DNA of 19,527 nucleotides from Phocaeicola_A sp045545095 (GCA_045545095.1 JAZQAG010000034.1:1-19527); one strand, 5' to 3'. Shown: positions 7,332 to 15,997, numbered from the stretch's first letter. Notes: generated by a model not told the origin, from the sequence alone. Translations and numbers: made by a program.

Positions 7332-8972
7332 ATGGCAACAAATGTAACATTCAAGTATCAGCATCCTTTCCCTATCGAGAAAGATGATACACAGTATTAC
7401 TTGCTGACAAAAGATTATGTATCTGTCAGCGAATTTGAGGGAACTCCCGTTTTGAAAATTGAAAAGGAGGGTTTGACAGCTATGGCTAATGCAGCTTTTC
7501 GTGATGTTTCGTTCTTGCTCCGTCGTGAGCACAACGAGCAGGTAGCCAAGATTCTGTCCGATCCCGAAGCAAGTGACAATGACAAATATGTAGCGCTTAC
7601 TTTCTTGCGCAATGCAGAAGTGGCTTGCAAAGGCAAACTTCCTCTTTGTCAGGATACAGGAACAGCTATCATTCATGGAGAGAAAGGTCAGCAGGTATGG
7701 ACAGGCTATTGCGATGAAGAGGCTCTGTCATTGGGTGTATTCAAGACATATACAGAAGAGAATTTGCGTTATTCACAGAATGCTCCGCTGAACATGTATG
7801 ACGAGGTGAATACAAAATGTAATTTGCCTGCACAAATTGACTTGGAGGCTACGGAAGGTATGGAATACAAGTTCCTGTGTGTAACCAAGGGTGGTGGTTC
7901 AGCCAACAAGACTTACCTGTTCCAAGAAACAAAGGCTCTGCTGAATCCGGCTACGCTGGTTCCTTTCTTGGTGGAGAAGATGAAGACATTAGGTACAGCA
8001 GCTTGTCCTCCTTACCATATTGCTTTTGTTATTGGTGGTACATCTGCTGAAAAGAACCTGTTGACCGTAAAACTGGCTTCTACACATTATTATGACAATT
8101 TGCCCACTACAGGTAACGAAGGCGGACGTGCTTTCCGTGATATAGAATTGGAGAAACAGGTGTTGGCCGAAGCTCACAAAATAGGGCTTGGTGCGCAGTT
8201 TGGAGGAAAATACTTTGCTCATGATGTACGCATTGTTCGTCTGCCCCGTCACGGTGCTTCTTGTCCGGTTGGTATGGGTGTCAGCTGTTCGGCAGACCGT
8301 AACATCAAATGTAAGATTAACAAGGATGGTATTTGGATTGAGAAGTTGGATGATAATCCGGGTAGCCTGATTCCTGAAGAATTGCGCAAGGCTGGCGAAG
8401 GTGAAGCTGTCCGTATTGACCTGAACCAACCTATGAGTGAGGTATTGAAGGAATTGAGCAAGTATCCTGTATCAACCCGTCTGTCGTTGAATGGAACTAT
8501 TATCGTAGGTCGTGATATCGCCCATGCCAAGTTGAAAGAGCGTCTTGACCGTGGCGAAGAGATGCCTCAATATATGAAAGATCATCCGATCTATTATGCT
8601 GGTCCGGCCAAGACTCCTGCCGGTATGGCTTGTGGTTCGATGGGACCCACTACTGCCGGTCGTATGGATTCTTATGTGGATCTGTTCCAAAGTCACGGTG
8701 GTGGCATGGTGATGTTGGCTAAGGGTAACCGTGCCCAGTGTGTGACCGATGCATGTCAGAAGCATGGTGGATTCTATCTGGGTTCTATAGGTGGCCCTGC
8801 TGCTATCCTGGCACAGAATAATATCAAGAGTATCGAGTGTGTGGAATATCCCGAGTTGGGTATGGAGGCTATTTGGAAGATTGAGGTAGAGGACTTCCCC
8901 GCTTTCATTCTGGTTGATGACAAGGGCAATGATTTCTTCAAACAAATCAAACCAACTTGCAGTTGTAAATAA
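7332..8972 (+). CDS. fumA: Fumarate hydratase class I (iron-sulfur, homodimeric)
   Basis: The 546-residue length equals that of E. coli FumA/FumB (548). It catalyses reversible fumarate hydration to malate, in the reductive TCA branch leading to succinate in fermenting Bacteroidales. Three cysteines fall where class I enzymes bind the 4Fe-4S cluster: C106 in LPLCQDTG, C225 in ACPPYH and C319 in GVSCSADR. KGGGSANKT (186-194) and the C-terminal GSMGPTTAGRMD (435-446) are family signatures. The N-terminal catalytic domain is followed by the Fumerase_C domain from about residue 340. The start ATG follows an A-rich leader (aaaaaaatatacg). It is a single-gene unit with its own promoter and terminator, and its codon use and composition look native. 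The cluster makes the enzyme oxygen-sensitive, in keeping with an anaerobe. Confidence 0.97.
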   Translation: MATNVTFKYQHPFPIEKDDTQYYLLTKDYVSVSEFEGTPVLKIEKEGLTAMANAAFRDVSFLLRREHNEQVAKILSDPEASDNDKYVALTFLRNAEVACKGKLPLCQDTGTAIIHGEKGQQVWTGYCDEEALSLGVFKTYTEENLRYSQNAPLNMYDEVNTKCNLPAQIDLEATEGMEYKFLCVTKGGGSANKTYLFQETKALLNPATLVPFLVEKMKTLGTAACPPYHIAFVIGGTSAEKNLLTVKLASTHYYDNLPTTGNEGGRAFRDIELEKQVLAEAHKIGLGAQFGGKYFAHDVRIVRLPRHGASCPVGMGVSCSADRNIKCKINKDGIWIEKLDDNPGSLIPEELRKAGEGEAVRIDLNQPMSEVLKELSKYPVSTRLSLNGTIIVGRDIAHAKLKERLDRGEEMPQYMKDHPIYYAGPAKTPAGMACGSMGPTTAGRMDSYVDLFQSHGGGMVMLAKGNRAQCVTDACQKHGGFYLGSIGGPAAILAQNNIKSIECVEYPELGMEAIWKIEVEDFPAFILVDDKGNDFFKQIKPTCSCK

Positions 8973-8993
8973 TTTAATTTATTCACATAAAGG

Positions 8994-9025
8994 GGCTGTA
9001 TTCACAGGGGTACAGCCTTTTTTTT
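8994..9025 (+). terminator. Rho-independent terminator after fumarase
   Basis: GGCTGTA (8994-9000) pairs with TACAGCC (9011-9017) around a 10-nt loop. Two upstream G residues can add G-U pairs. The stem is followed directly by eight T residues. It lies 21 bp after the fumarase stop and separates that gene from the next promoter. Confidence 0.85.
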
Positions 9026-9035
9026 GTGTCTATTT

Positions 9036-9067
9036 TTTGGTGTATTGCTCTAAAACCCGTACTTTTG
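9036..9067 (+). promoter_or_regulatory. Promoter of the secreted-protein/glycosidase operon
   Basis: TTTG at 9036-9039, a 20-bp spacer, then TACTTTTG at 9060-9067 match the Bacteroides -33/-7 consensus exactly. Transcription would start near 9074, giving a leader of about 34 nt to the ATG at 9108. This is among the best promoter matches in the window. Confidence 0.68.
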
Positions 9068-9107
9068 TCAAATATTCATATATTAAGGTTAAAAATCAGT
9101 CAATTAA

Positions 9108-10691
9108 ATGAGAAAATTATTCGTTGCAATATGTGTGATGATGGTCATGGGAATGGCTCATGCACAGACAGAACTTATAGGTACAACTCAAGAACAACCT
9201 GCATCTATTGAGAATGGACAGTGTTATCTTTTTCCGAGAGATTTCAGTTATGCCCATTTCAGTTTCACTTCTCCAGAGAATGGTTTGTTGACACTCAAGA
9301 CCAGCAAGCCTCTACGGATATTTGCCAATGGGAATCCTATGCCTATTTTTGGTACCGAGAGCGTGATGGGAGTGGAAGCAGGAAAGAGTTACCTGTTTTA
9401 TAACTCTTCCACATGGGGAGACAGTATCACAATGGAGGTTTCTTTTCAGCCAGGGACTCCTTATTTGCCATTGAAGTTGGAGAGTGTAATCCCTGCGGAT
9501 GGTGAAACGTATCACACAACCTATAAGGAGGGTAATGTGGTGTTCAATTTCAATGTAGCCATTGATGTAGAGGCTGTGAAAGCTCAAGTGATTCTGCCCG
9601 ATGGTTCAGCCGTTAGTGTGAATAACTATATAGCCAGTGAGGACTATAACACAAAGGGAACTATCTACACGTTGTTGTTGGCTGATACATATGAATCTCT
9701 GTTGGCTGGTGGACGCTTGAAGAAAGGAGATACTTTCCGGGTCGAACTGTCAGGTGTATGCGATAAAAACTTTCCTGAAAATGTGTATGATGGAATAATC
9801 GGAATCACTTTGGTTGCATCTGGTAATGCTGTTGCTTTAGTTGGTGTTACAGGTGGAAGTACGTTGAAATCATATTATATGCCTGGAGGTGAAGAGGGTA
9901 TCATCACACTGACTTTTACAGACGAAGTGACCTGTCAGTCCGCCAATGCATGGATAACCTATGGAGATAGGGAAGCTGGGACATGGGTGGAGGTACCAGT
10001 TCCTTATACGATAGAGGGTAATATTGTGACTTGGAACCTTCAGGGTATTCATTTGAATAATGTTCCGGCTGATGATCAAGGACTTCAGATAGTGACTGTT
10101 TATTTGCGGAATATATGTGATACTGGCGGGAATGCCATTGAAGGAAATACGGTAGGCAGTCCGGGAACAGTAGCATTCAGTTATGAAGTAGAGATGGTGA
10201 GTGTGAACATTTATGCTGATTTTTTGCCTTCTATAGGTAGTGTGATTGATGATACGAAGGAGTTGGAGATATGGATTGCAGAAGGTAAGTATTTGACTTT
10301 TGACGGGGTGCTCCTCACTTATACAAAAGATGGGCAAAAGGTGGAGCAGTTCATCCCTATGGAGCAACTTCGTTCGGAGGATGATCCACTGAGCGATACT
10401 GATATTTTAATCTATGTTCCGTTGGGAGAGGTTTATTTTGATGCTGGTGATGTGACTGTGGAATTGACAGGTGTAATGGCACCTGATGGTACTGCTCCTG
10501 AGGTAAAGGGAACTTTCCGTAGCGAAGGGAAGTCTGACCCTTCAGGTATAAACCCTGCACTACGTGTAGAATGTGCCGAGGATTCTCCGATATATGGATT
10601 GGATGGTGTATCGGTAAATAACCCGCTTCGTCCTGGTATATATTTACAGAAAGGTAAGAAAGTGATTCTTGGTGTGTCATCAGGTATTTAA
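9108..10691 (+). CDS. Secreted multi-domain beta-sandwich protein of unknown function
   Basis: MRKLFVAICVMMVMGMAHAQ is a Sec signal peptide with a likely signal peptidase I cut after AHA (19/20); there is no lipobox. The remaining 508 residues look all-beta. One region (about 122-235) opens with LESVIPADGETY, resembling the Ig-like SVxPAdG domains of bacterial surface proteins. Another (about 240-365) carries LTFTDEVTC and a WxxxGxxLNN-like stretch. A third spans about 365-472. No catalytic motif is recognised. The last residues, IYGLDGVSVNNPLRPGIYLQ then KGKKVIL (495-521), match the short C-terminal tail common on Bacteroidales secreted proteins. The gene precedes the large glycosidase by only 30 bp, so a glycan-binding or accessory role to that enzyme is inferred. 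Confidence 0.82.
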   Translation: MRKLFVAICVMMVMGMAHAQTELIGTTQEQPASIENGQCYLFPRDFSYAHFSFTSPENGLLTLKTSKPLRIFANGNPMPIFGTESVMGVEAGKSYLFYNSSTWGDSITMEVSFQPGTPYLPLKLESVIPADGETYHTTYKEGNVVFNFNVAIDVEAVKAQVILPDGSAVSVNNYIASEDYNTKGTIYTLLLADTYESLLAGGRLKKGDTFRVELSGVCDKNFPENVYDGIIGITLVASGNAVALVGVTGGSTLKSYYMPGGEEGIITLTFTDEVTCQSANAWITYGDREAGTWVEVPVPYTIEGNIVTWNLQGIHLNNVPADDQGLQIVTVYLRNICDTGGNAIEGNTVGSPGTVAFSYEVEMVSVNIYADFLPSIGSVIDDTKELEIWIAEGKYLTFDGVLLTYTKDGQKVEQFIPMEQLRSEDDPLSDTDILIYVPLGEVYFDAGDVTVELTGVMAPDGTAPEVKGTFRSEGKSDPSGINPALRVECAEDSPIYGLDGVSVNNPLRPGIYLQKGKKVILGVSSGI

Positions 10692-10721
10692 AAACATGTG
10701 TAATCTTGAAATTTGACAAAT

Positions 10722-13454
10722 ATGAAAAACAGAAGAATCAGTACGTTTTTGATGGCTGTGACGGCTTGTGTTGCCGCTACAGCACAGTTGCCCTCTGCCA
10801 GTGACAATATGGTTGGAATGACATCTGGGGTAACAGCTGTTCCTTTCAATGTATCCTCAGAGGGTGAGCAGTTTCCTGTCATTTGGGGACTTGATACAGC
10901 ATGGCCTGATGAATGGAACATGCGCAGGGGTACCGCTTTTATCGGTGCAGAGAATTTGGGAGTGATACGTGTATCCTTCCAGCCCAGCGATTTGATTGTG
11001 AATGGAGAATTATCCTCTGCCCAAAAGGCAGCATTGGATAATAGGTTGAGATTGATGCGCATGAGTGGGGCCACCCATATAGCATTGAACTGCGACCATG
11101 AGGTATTGATGACACCAGAAAATGCTACAGAAGCACAGAAGACAGAGTATGCCCAGCATCGGACAAACTATGTCGGCAAACCTGAGGAGTGGGTGAAACT
11201 CTTTGAAGCAACGGCCAGATATTGTCAGGACAAAGGATTCACGGTGGTTTCTGTTTCTCCTTTTAACGAACCCGATTATGGATGGAATCAGGGAAGCCGT
11301 ACAGACTTCTACAATATCATCAAGTTGATGAAGGAAAATCCTTTCTTCGACAATATCCGTATTTGTGGCGGAAACACTCTCAATTGTGATCAGGCACTCC
11401 CTTGGTACAATGCACTGAAAGCCTATTTGGACGAAGGTAATACGCATCAGTTGGCCGGAGTTTTTAATACATATGCAGCTTTCTTCGAGACTGTCCGTAA
11501 TGACGGCAAACATGCGACGGCCGATGAGTTGCACAATGTAATGGAAGCTATGGTAGGTGTTGAATATGGTATGCAGACAGGAATCTGGTGGGGATTCGAT
11601 GGAGTGGCGCGTGGTGAATTCTGTAGGGCCAGCAACAACGGAGACCGTTTGGGGTATGCAGAGAATCGTTCTGCATGGAGTTCTGCTTCTGTATATCGTA
11701 ATAACAAGGAGAATAAGGTACAAGCCTTTTTGGGTACTTCCGAACGTCAGGCAACGACCAGCAGTTACCAATTTGTTTCTACAGACCGTCCGGTCTATTT
11801 TGACGGATATGGTCCTGTGCGTGCATTCACAGTAGAGATGCCTGGTGGTACTGGTTATCAGAATGGACAGACCAATGCCGAGCGTGTGGTGAATATCCAT
11901 TGGGGAGAGGATGTGCCACCTTATATCAATGGAGAATATGTGATACAGAACAAACAGAGTGGTTATGTCATGTGTATGCAGCAGGCTTCATCTTCGGCAG
12001 GCAGCAATGTGATACAGAGGAAGCATACATTGACAGCAGAGTATCAACGGTGGAAGGTGCAACCAGTTGACAGCCGCATTGGTGGCGATTTCAGTTACTA
12101 TAGCATCATTCCGTCTGTCAATACTGATTTTAGTCTTGATGTGTTGAACAGTTCGTTGGAAAACAATGCCAATATCATTATTTATTATGGAAACAAAGGT
12201 GCTCAGCAACAATGGTATTTGCAGTATGCCGGTGATGGTTACTTCTATATCCGTAGCCGTCAGAGTTCACTCTGCCTTCAGGCATCAGGGGGTGTGAATT
12301 CACAAATCAAACAAGGTACATTTGCGGGCACAGACAATCAGAAATGGCGTTTTGTCAAGGGTGGCCAGAAGAGTGACTTTACCGCCCCCGCTGTTCCGTC
12401 AGGACTTGCTGCGTCTTCATTATTGGCAGCCATTAAGTTGGAGTGGAACGAGAATACCGAAAGTGACTTCTCCGGTTATCATATCTTGCGGGCCGAAGTG
12501 CCGGCTATCGGTGAAGATACGCTCTATAACACCATAGCACGTTCTTTGGACACATGTGCATTTTTCGACAACTCGGTAATTGCCGGTAAGACATATCTTT
12601 ATAAGGTACGCGCGGAAGACAAGACTGGCAATCTCTCTCTTGCTTCTTCAGAAATAGAAATTGGCACTGCTGCTGGTAATGGCTTGATAGCCAAGTGGCA
12701 GTTCGATGGAAATTTGATTGATGAAACTCCCCATCAGCTTCATTCCGTTATGGGCGTTTCTCCAACCTTCATGACCCTTAAAATGTCTGGTGACAATTCA
12801 CTTATTCTGAATGGTACTACCCAATTTGTACAATTGCCTTACGATATAGCCAGTCTGCCACGGATGACCATCTGTACTTGGGTGCGTATGAGAGACCTGA
12901 CGGCCTGGCAACGTATTTTTGATTTTGGTAATGGAACCAATCAATACATGTTCCTTACTCCGAATAACGGTAGCGAAATGCGCTTTGTCATGAAAAATGG
13001 TGGCGAGGAAGAGATTTTGTCTGCCGATAAATTGAAACTGAATACATGGACTCATGTGGCTGTTACCATAGACGATGAGGCTGTAGTCTTATATGTGGAT
13101 GGTGTTGAGGCTGCACGTTCTACTTCGGCTTCCATCCGTCCGAGCGACATCCGTCCGGCATTGAATTATATCGGTAAGAGCCAATTCAGTGCTGATCCTC
13201 TTCTGAAAGCCTATATCGACGATTTCCGCATCTATAATTATGCTCTCTCTCCAGAGGAGATTCTGGCTGTGACTGATGATTTGGCCAGTGGTATGGAGGA
13301 AATCGTGACAGAACAGGAATCTGCTATTGTTTCTACGGAATATTATACACCGAGCGGAGTACGTCAATTGATGCCCATGAAAGGTCAGTTGTATATCGTC
13401 AAGTATGTGTATGCTGATGGCCGTGTGGAGGTTGAGAAAATCTGGTTCAAGTAG
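10722..13454 (+). CDS. Secreted modular glycosidase: clan GH-A-like barrel, ricin-type lectin, FN3, LamG-like, C-terminal tail
   Basis: The frame opens at a TTG (10713), but the ATG at 10722 starts a proper signal peptide (MKNRRISTFLMAVTACVAATAQ). The catalytic region (about 35-395) has VSVSPFNEPDYGW (176-188), where N182-E183-P is the clan GH-A acid/base signature. E269 in TADELHNVMEAM or E281 in VGVEYGM, before IWWGFDG, are nucleophile candidates. A ricin-type beta-trefoil follows (about 403-546, repeated QxW motifs such as QRW, QQW and QKW), then an FN3 module (about 555-648), a LamG/concanavalin-like module (about 653-850; WQFDGNLIDE, WTHVAVTIDD) and a sorting-like tail (873-910, EYYTPSGVR...GRVEVEKIWFK). 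It should cleave a host or dietary glycan outside the cytoplasm. A GH30-related endo-galactanase is possible, but the family is not assigned. Confidence 0.85.
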   Translation: MKNRRISTFLMAVTACVAATAQLPSASDNMVGMTSGVTAVPFNVSSEGEQFPVIWGLDTAWPDEWNMRRGTAFIGAENLGVIRVSFQPSDLIVNGELSSAQKAALDNRLRLMRMSGATHIALNCDHEVLMTPENATEAQKTEYAQHRTNYVGKPEEWVKLFEATARYCQDKGFTVVSVSPFNEPDYGWNQGSRTDFYNIIKLMKENPFFDNIRICGGNTLNCDQALPWYNALKAYLDEGNTHQLAGVFNTYAAFFETVRNDGKHATADELHNVMEAMVGVEYGMQTGIWWGFDGVARGEFCRASNNGDRLGYAENRSAWSSASVYRNNKENKVQAFLGTSERQATTSSYQFVSTDRPVYFDGYGPVRAFTVEMPGGTGYQNGQTNAERVVNIHWGEDVPPYINGEYVIQNKQSGYVMCMQQASSSAGSNVIQRKHTLTAEYQRWKVQPVDSRIGGDFSYYSIIPSVNTDFSLDVLNSSLENNANIIIYYGNKGAQQQWYLQYAGDGYFYIRSRQSSLCLQASGGVNSQIKQGTFAGTDNQKWRFVKGGQKSDFTAPAVPSGLAASSLLAAIKLEWNENTESDFSGYHILRAEVPAIGEDTLYNTIARSLDTCAFFDNSVIAGKTYLYKVRAEDKTGNLSLASSEIEIGTAAGNGLIAKWQFDGNLIDETPHQLHSVMGVSPTFMTLKMSGDNSLILNGTTQFVQLPYDIASLPRMTICTWVRMRDLTAWQRIFDFGNGTNQYMFLTPNNGSEMRFVMKNGGEEEILSADKLKLNTWTHVAVTIDDEAVVLYVDGVEAARSTSASIRPSDIRPALNYIGKSQFSADPLLKAYIDDFRIYNYALSPEEILAVTDDLASGMEEIVTEQESAIVSTEYYTPSGVRQLMPMKGQLYIVKYVYADGRVEVEKIWFK

Positions 13455-13463
13455 TATATAAAG

Positions 13464-13495
13464 CATGAGAGTGTGTCAAGCAATACACTCTCATG
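13464..13495 (+). terminator. Strong hairpin after the glycosidase operon
   Basis: CATGAGAGTGT (13464-13474) pairs perfectly with ACACTCTCATG (13485-13495) around a 10-nt loop, 9 bp after the glycosidase stop. No T-tract follows, so alone it would pause or stabilise the mRNA 3' end rather than terminate. Termination probably occurs at the second hairpin just downstream. Confidence 0.55.
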
Positions 13496-13506
13496 AGCAT
13501 GATTTA

Positions 13507-13560
13507 GGCGCTGGTTTTTCGTTTTGCTCAGGTAGATCGAAAAATCAGCGCCTTTACTTT
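13507..13560 (+). terminator. Rho-independent terminator between convergent glycosidase and nitroreductase genes
   Basis: GGCGCTGGTTTTTCG (13507-13521) pairs with CGAAAAATCAGCGCC (13538-13552). The only non-Watson-Crick position forms a G-U pair. TTTACTTTTT follows on the + strand. The minus-strand side lacks a T-tract, so it serves mainly the glycosidase operon, though the stem may also stop nitroreductase transcripts. Confidence 0.75.
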
Positions 13561-13574
13561 TTGATATAAACGTT

Positions 13575-14210
13575 TTATTCCACGTACTTCACCTTTCCCT
13601 TGTCGCGTGGCTTGGCAGTAGGTGCTTCGTCGGGATATCCGAGACCTACACAAAGGCAGAATTCATAATCTTCGCTGAAACCCAAACGCTCAAGAATGGG
13701 AGCACAGGCAGGACTGTCGTTGATGAAACGCACTGGGCTTCCCAAGCAGATGGAACCTACACCGAGTGACTGGGCGGCGAGCATCATATTCTCGGCCATC
13801 AGTCCGCAATCGTAAGCGGAGAAATCGTATCCCTTGTCACGGGCAATGAAGACCATCACCGGAGCACCGCGGAAGCATCCTGCCGCATTTTCCATCTTGG
13901 GATAGGCTGCATTGAGGCTTTTGTTGATTTCCTCCATCACCTGCGGATTATCCACCACGCGCACTTCCCACGATTGCTTGTTCTGTCCGTTGGGAGCATT
14001 GATGCCGCACTCCATAATCTGGTCGAGCACTTCGCGGCTCACTACCTCATTCTTATACTTCCTGATGCTGCGGCGTGCCATGATGTTTTCAATCACCGCA
14101 TTCTTTCCTTCCTCCATAGTTGTCTCATTTTTTACATTCTGATTACCTTCTCCACACGATGCCATAGCCATCATGCACAGGCATCCTACAAGCATTTTCT
14201 TCAGTTTCAT
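13575..14210 (-). CDS. Nitroreductase-family flavoprotein carrying a lipoprotein signal
   Basis: This 211-residue protein begins MKLKKMLVGCLCMMAMASCG. C19 in MASC is the likely lipidated cysteine, followed by a polar linker (20-37). The rest is a compact nitroreductase domain: ARRSIRKY (45-52) for the FMN phosphate, NAPNGQNKQSWE (71-82), then AENMMLAAQSLGVGS and a C-terminal GLGYPDEAP...KPRDKGKV. Family members use FMN and NAD(P)H to reduce nitro compounds, quinones or other acceptors, usually in the cytoplasm. Export as a lipoprotein is unusual for an FMN/NAD(P)H enzyme and raises the question of its electron donor, because NAD(P)H is not expected in the periplasm. It is a single-gene unit with a good promoter. 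Confidence 0.9.
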   Translation of the reverse strand: MKLKKMLVGCLCMMAMASCGEGNQNVKNETTMEEGKNAVIENIMARRSIRKYKNEVVSREVLDQIMECGINAPNGQNKQSWEVRVVDNPQVMEEINKSLNAAYPKMENAAGCFRGAPVMVFIARDKGYDFSAYDCGLMAENMMLAAQSLGVGSICLGSPVRFINDSPACAPILERLGFSEDYEFCLCVGLGYPDEAPTAKPRDKGKVKYVE

Positions 14211-14247
14211 AATCCGATAATTTTCTAATTGTTTATGTTATACGGTG

Positions 14248-14280
14248 CAAATATACGTATATCTTTATATTCCCCCCAAA
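14248..14280 (-). promoter_or_regulatory. Promoter of the nitroreductase gene
   Basis: On the minus strand TTTG (14280-14277), a 21-bp spacer and TATATTTG (14255-14248) match the Bacteroides consensus. Transcription would start near 14241, about 30 nt before the ATG at 14210. Confidence 0.62.
14251..14262. repeat. 12-bp palindrome overlapping the nitroreductase promoter
   Basis: ATATACGTATAT is a perfect 12-bp palindrome. It covers part of the -7 element and the spacer of the minus-strand promoter, a typical place for a dimeric repressor to bind. It is AT-rich and short, so chance is possible. Confidence 0.4.
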
Positions 14281-14359
14281 TAAACGGATAAAACATCTAA
14301 ACCTTCCTAAAAAAAAGATGTCAAACCATAAATCCACATTGAACTAATTGACAACACAC

Positions 14360-15910
14360 ATGAAAAGAAACATTTTGACAATTGCTATCCTGCTGGGTGC
14401 AACGTTTGCCGTCCAAGCCCAACAATTGGCTTTCCCTGGTGCTGAGGGATTCGGACGATATGCTACTGGCGGACGCACGGGTAGTGTCTATCACGTGACA
14501 AATCTGAACGACGATGGTCCTGGCTCATTCCGCGATGCAGTGAGCAGGCCCAACCGCATTGTAGTGTTTGATGTTGCAGGCATCATCCGTATCAATTCGC
14601 GCATCAGTGTCAGCCCTAACCTCTACATTGCCGGACAGACAGCACCGGGCGAGGGAGTGACAATCTATGGCAACGGCCTGTCGTTCAGTGGGGCGGACAA
14701 CACCATCTGCCGCTATCTGCGTGTACGCATGGGCATCAACGGACAAAAAGGGACTGATGCCATCGGTATCTCACACGGAAAGAACATGATTTTCGACCAC
14801 GTATCGGCCGCCTGGGGACGCGACGAAACCTTCTCCATCAGTGGCAAGCATCCCGAGGACATCACCATACAGAACTCTATTATCAGCCAAGGACTCATCA
14901 ACCACTCGGCCGGAGGATTGGTGCAGACTGAAAAACGGGTGACCATCTACCGCACCTTGTATGTGAATAATAACACCCGAAATCCTAAGTTCAAGGGGCG
15001 TCACCAATATGTGAACAACATTGTCTATAATTGGAATGCGGCGGCTTATATCATGGGAGGAAACTCACAGATGACCTCACATGCCAACACCGTGGGCAAC
15101 CTGTTCATCACCGGACCGATGGGCAAAAAGAATGCCTTCACACGTGCCAACGACCGTTATCACATCTATGCCAAGGACAATCTGTTGGACGATAACCAAG
15201 ATGGCAAACTGAATGCCCGGCTCATCGGACGCGAGGAGTACGAGGGTGCTCCCACTTTCCATGAAACCCCGTTTGACTACCCCGAACTGCCCACCGTGAA
15301 GGCCAAAAGGCTGGTGGACGAGATATTGCCAACCGTAGGTGCCTCGCTCCCCTATCGCGATGACCTGGACCACTTGTTGGTGCAAGACGTACGTTCACTG
15401 GGAAAACAAGGCGAACAGATTAGCGACGAAGCCAACCTGCCCATCGGAGCACCCGACACATGGGGACTGTGGAAAGGCTCTAATGAAAACCGTACCGACA
15501 CCGATGGCGACGGTATGCCCGACTGGTGGGAGAAGAAGAATGGCACCGACCCCAACCGCGACGATGCCATGACGCTGAAGGACGGATATGCCAACATCGA
15601 ACACTACATCAACTCTATAGACCACACCTACTCGCAACCTTTTCTGAAGGCTCCCGTAGCCTTGACGGCCCAACTCACCGGCAACCAAATAACTCTGACG
15701 TGGATGGACTTTACCGAGGGTGAGAAGAACTTCGTGGTAGAGCAGCGAATCAACGGAACCTTCCAAGAGGTGAAGCGCACCAAGGCCGATGCCACCCAGT
15801 GTACCATCTCCGGCCTTGCCCCTGGCACCAACTACACCTTCCGCGTGAAAGCCACAGGCAAACAGGGCGAATCAGAGTATAGCAAAACCGTGGAGGTGAA
15901 GACAAGATAA
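14360..15910 (+). CDS. Secreted pectate lyase, polysaccharide lyase family 1, with Ca-binding segment and FN3 domain
   Basis: The frame can be read from a TTG at 14348, but the ATG at 14360 starts a classical signal peptide (MKRNILTIAILLGATFAVQA, cut before QQLAFPG). The parallel beta-helix (about 22-350) begins FPGAEGFGRYATGGRTG, typical of the PelA-like PL1 group. VSAAWGRDETFS (148-159) carries Ca-site acids, and TRNPKFKGR (206-214) contains the basic residues expected for the catalytic arginine. DTDGDGMPDWWEKKNGTDPN (380-399) is a calcium-binding repeat of the thrombospondin-3/EF-hand-like type. An FN3 module closes the protein (about 430-516). It cleaves alpha-1,4-polygalacturonate by beta-elimination outside the cytoplasm. 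No SusC/SusD pair is adjacent. Its GC-rich codons (acc, gcc, cgc) differ from the neighbours. Confidence 0.93.
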   Translation: MKRNILTIAILLGATFAVQAQQLAFPGAEGFGRYATGGRTGSVYHVTNLNDDGPGSFRDAVSRPNRIVVFDVAGIIRINSRISVSPNLYIAGQTAPGEGVTIYGNGLSFSGADNTICRYLRVRMGINGQKGTDAIGISHGKNMIFDHVSAAWGRDETFSISGKHPEDITIQNSIISQGLINHSAGGLVQTEKRVTIYRTLYVNNNTRNPKFKGRHQYVNNIVYNWNAAAYIMGGNSQMTSHANTVGNLFITGPMGKKNAFTRANDRYHIYAKDNLLDDNQDGKLNARLIGREEYEGAPTFHETPFDYPELPTVKAKRLVDEILPTVGASLPYRDDLDHLLVQDVRSLGKQGEQISDEANLPIGAPDTWGLWKGSNENRTDTDGDGMPDWWEKKNGTDPNRDDAMTLKDGYANIEHYINSIDHTYSQPFLKAPVALTAQLTGNQITLTWMDFTEGEKNFVVEQRINGTFQEVKRTKADATQCTISGLAPGTNYTFRVKATGKQGESEYSKTVEVKTR

Positions 15911-15954
15911 CCTCTGCCGCCTCTTTTTTAAAGTGGGGGCGATATATAATAAAG

Positions 15955-15997
15955 TAAGGAGTGGAGCCGCTGAGCATCCACTCCTTATTTTTTTTTT
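15955..15997 (+). terminator. Rho-independent terminator after pectate lyase
   Basis: TAAGGAGTGGA (15955-15965) and TCCACTCCTTA (15977-15987) form a perfect 11-bp stem with an 11-nt loop, followed by ten T residues. It lies 44 bp after the lyase stop and ends that single-gene unit. Confidence 0.9.

Noticed and set aside
11010..11900. Long minus-strand open frame of 296 codons inside the glycosidase gene
   Set aside because: It is antisense to a gene with clear domains and a signal peptide, and its product is rich in His, Thr and Ile as expected for a shadow frame.
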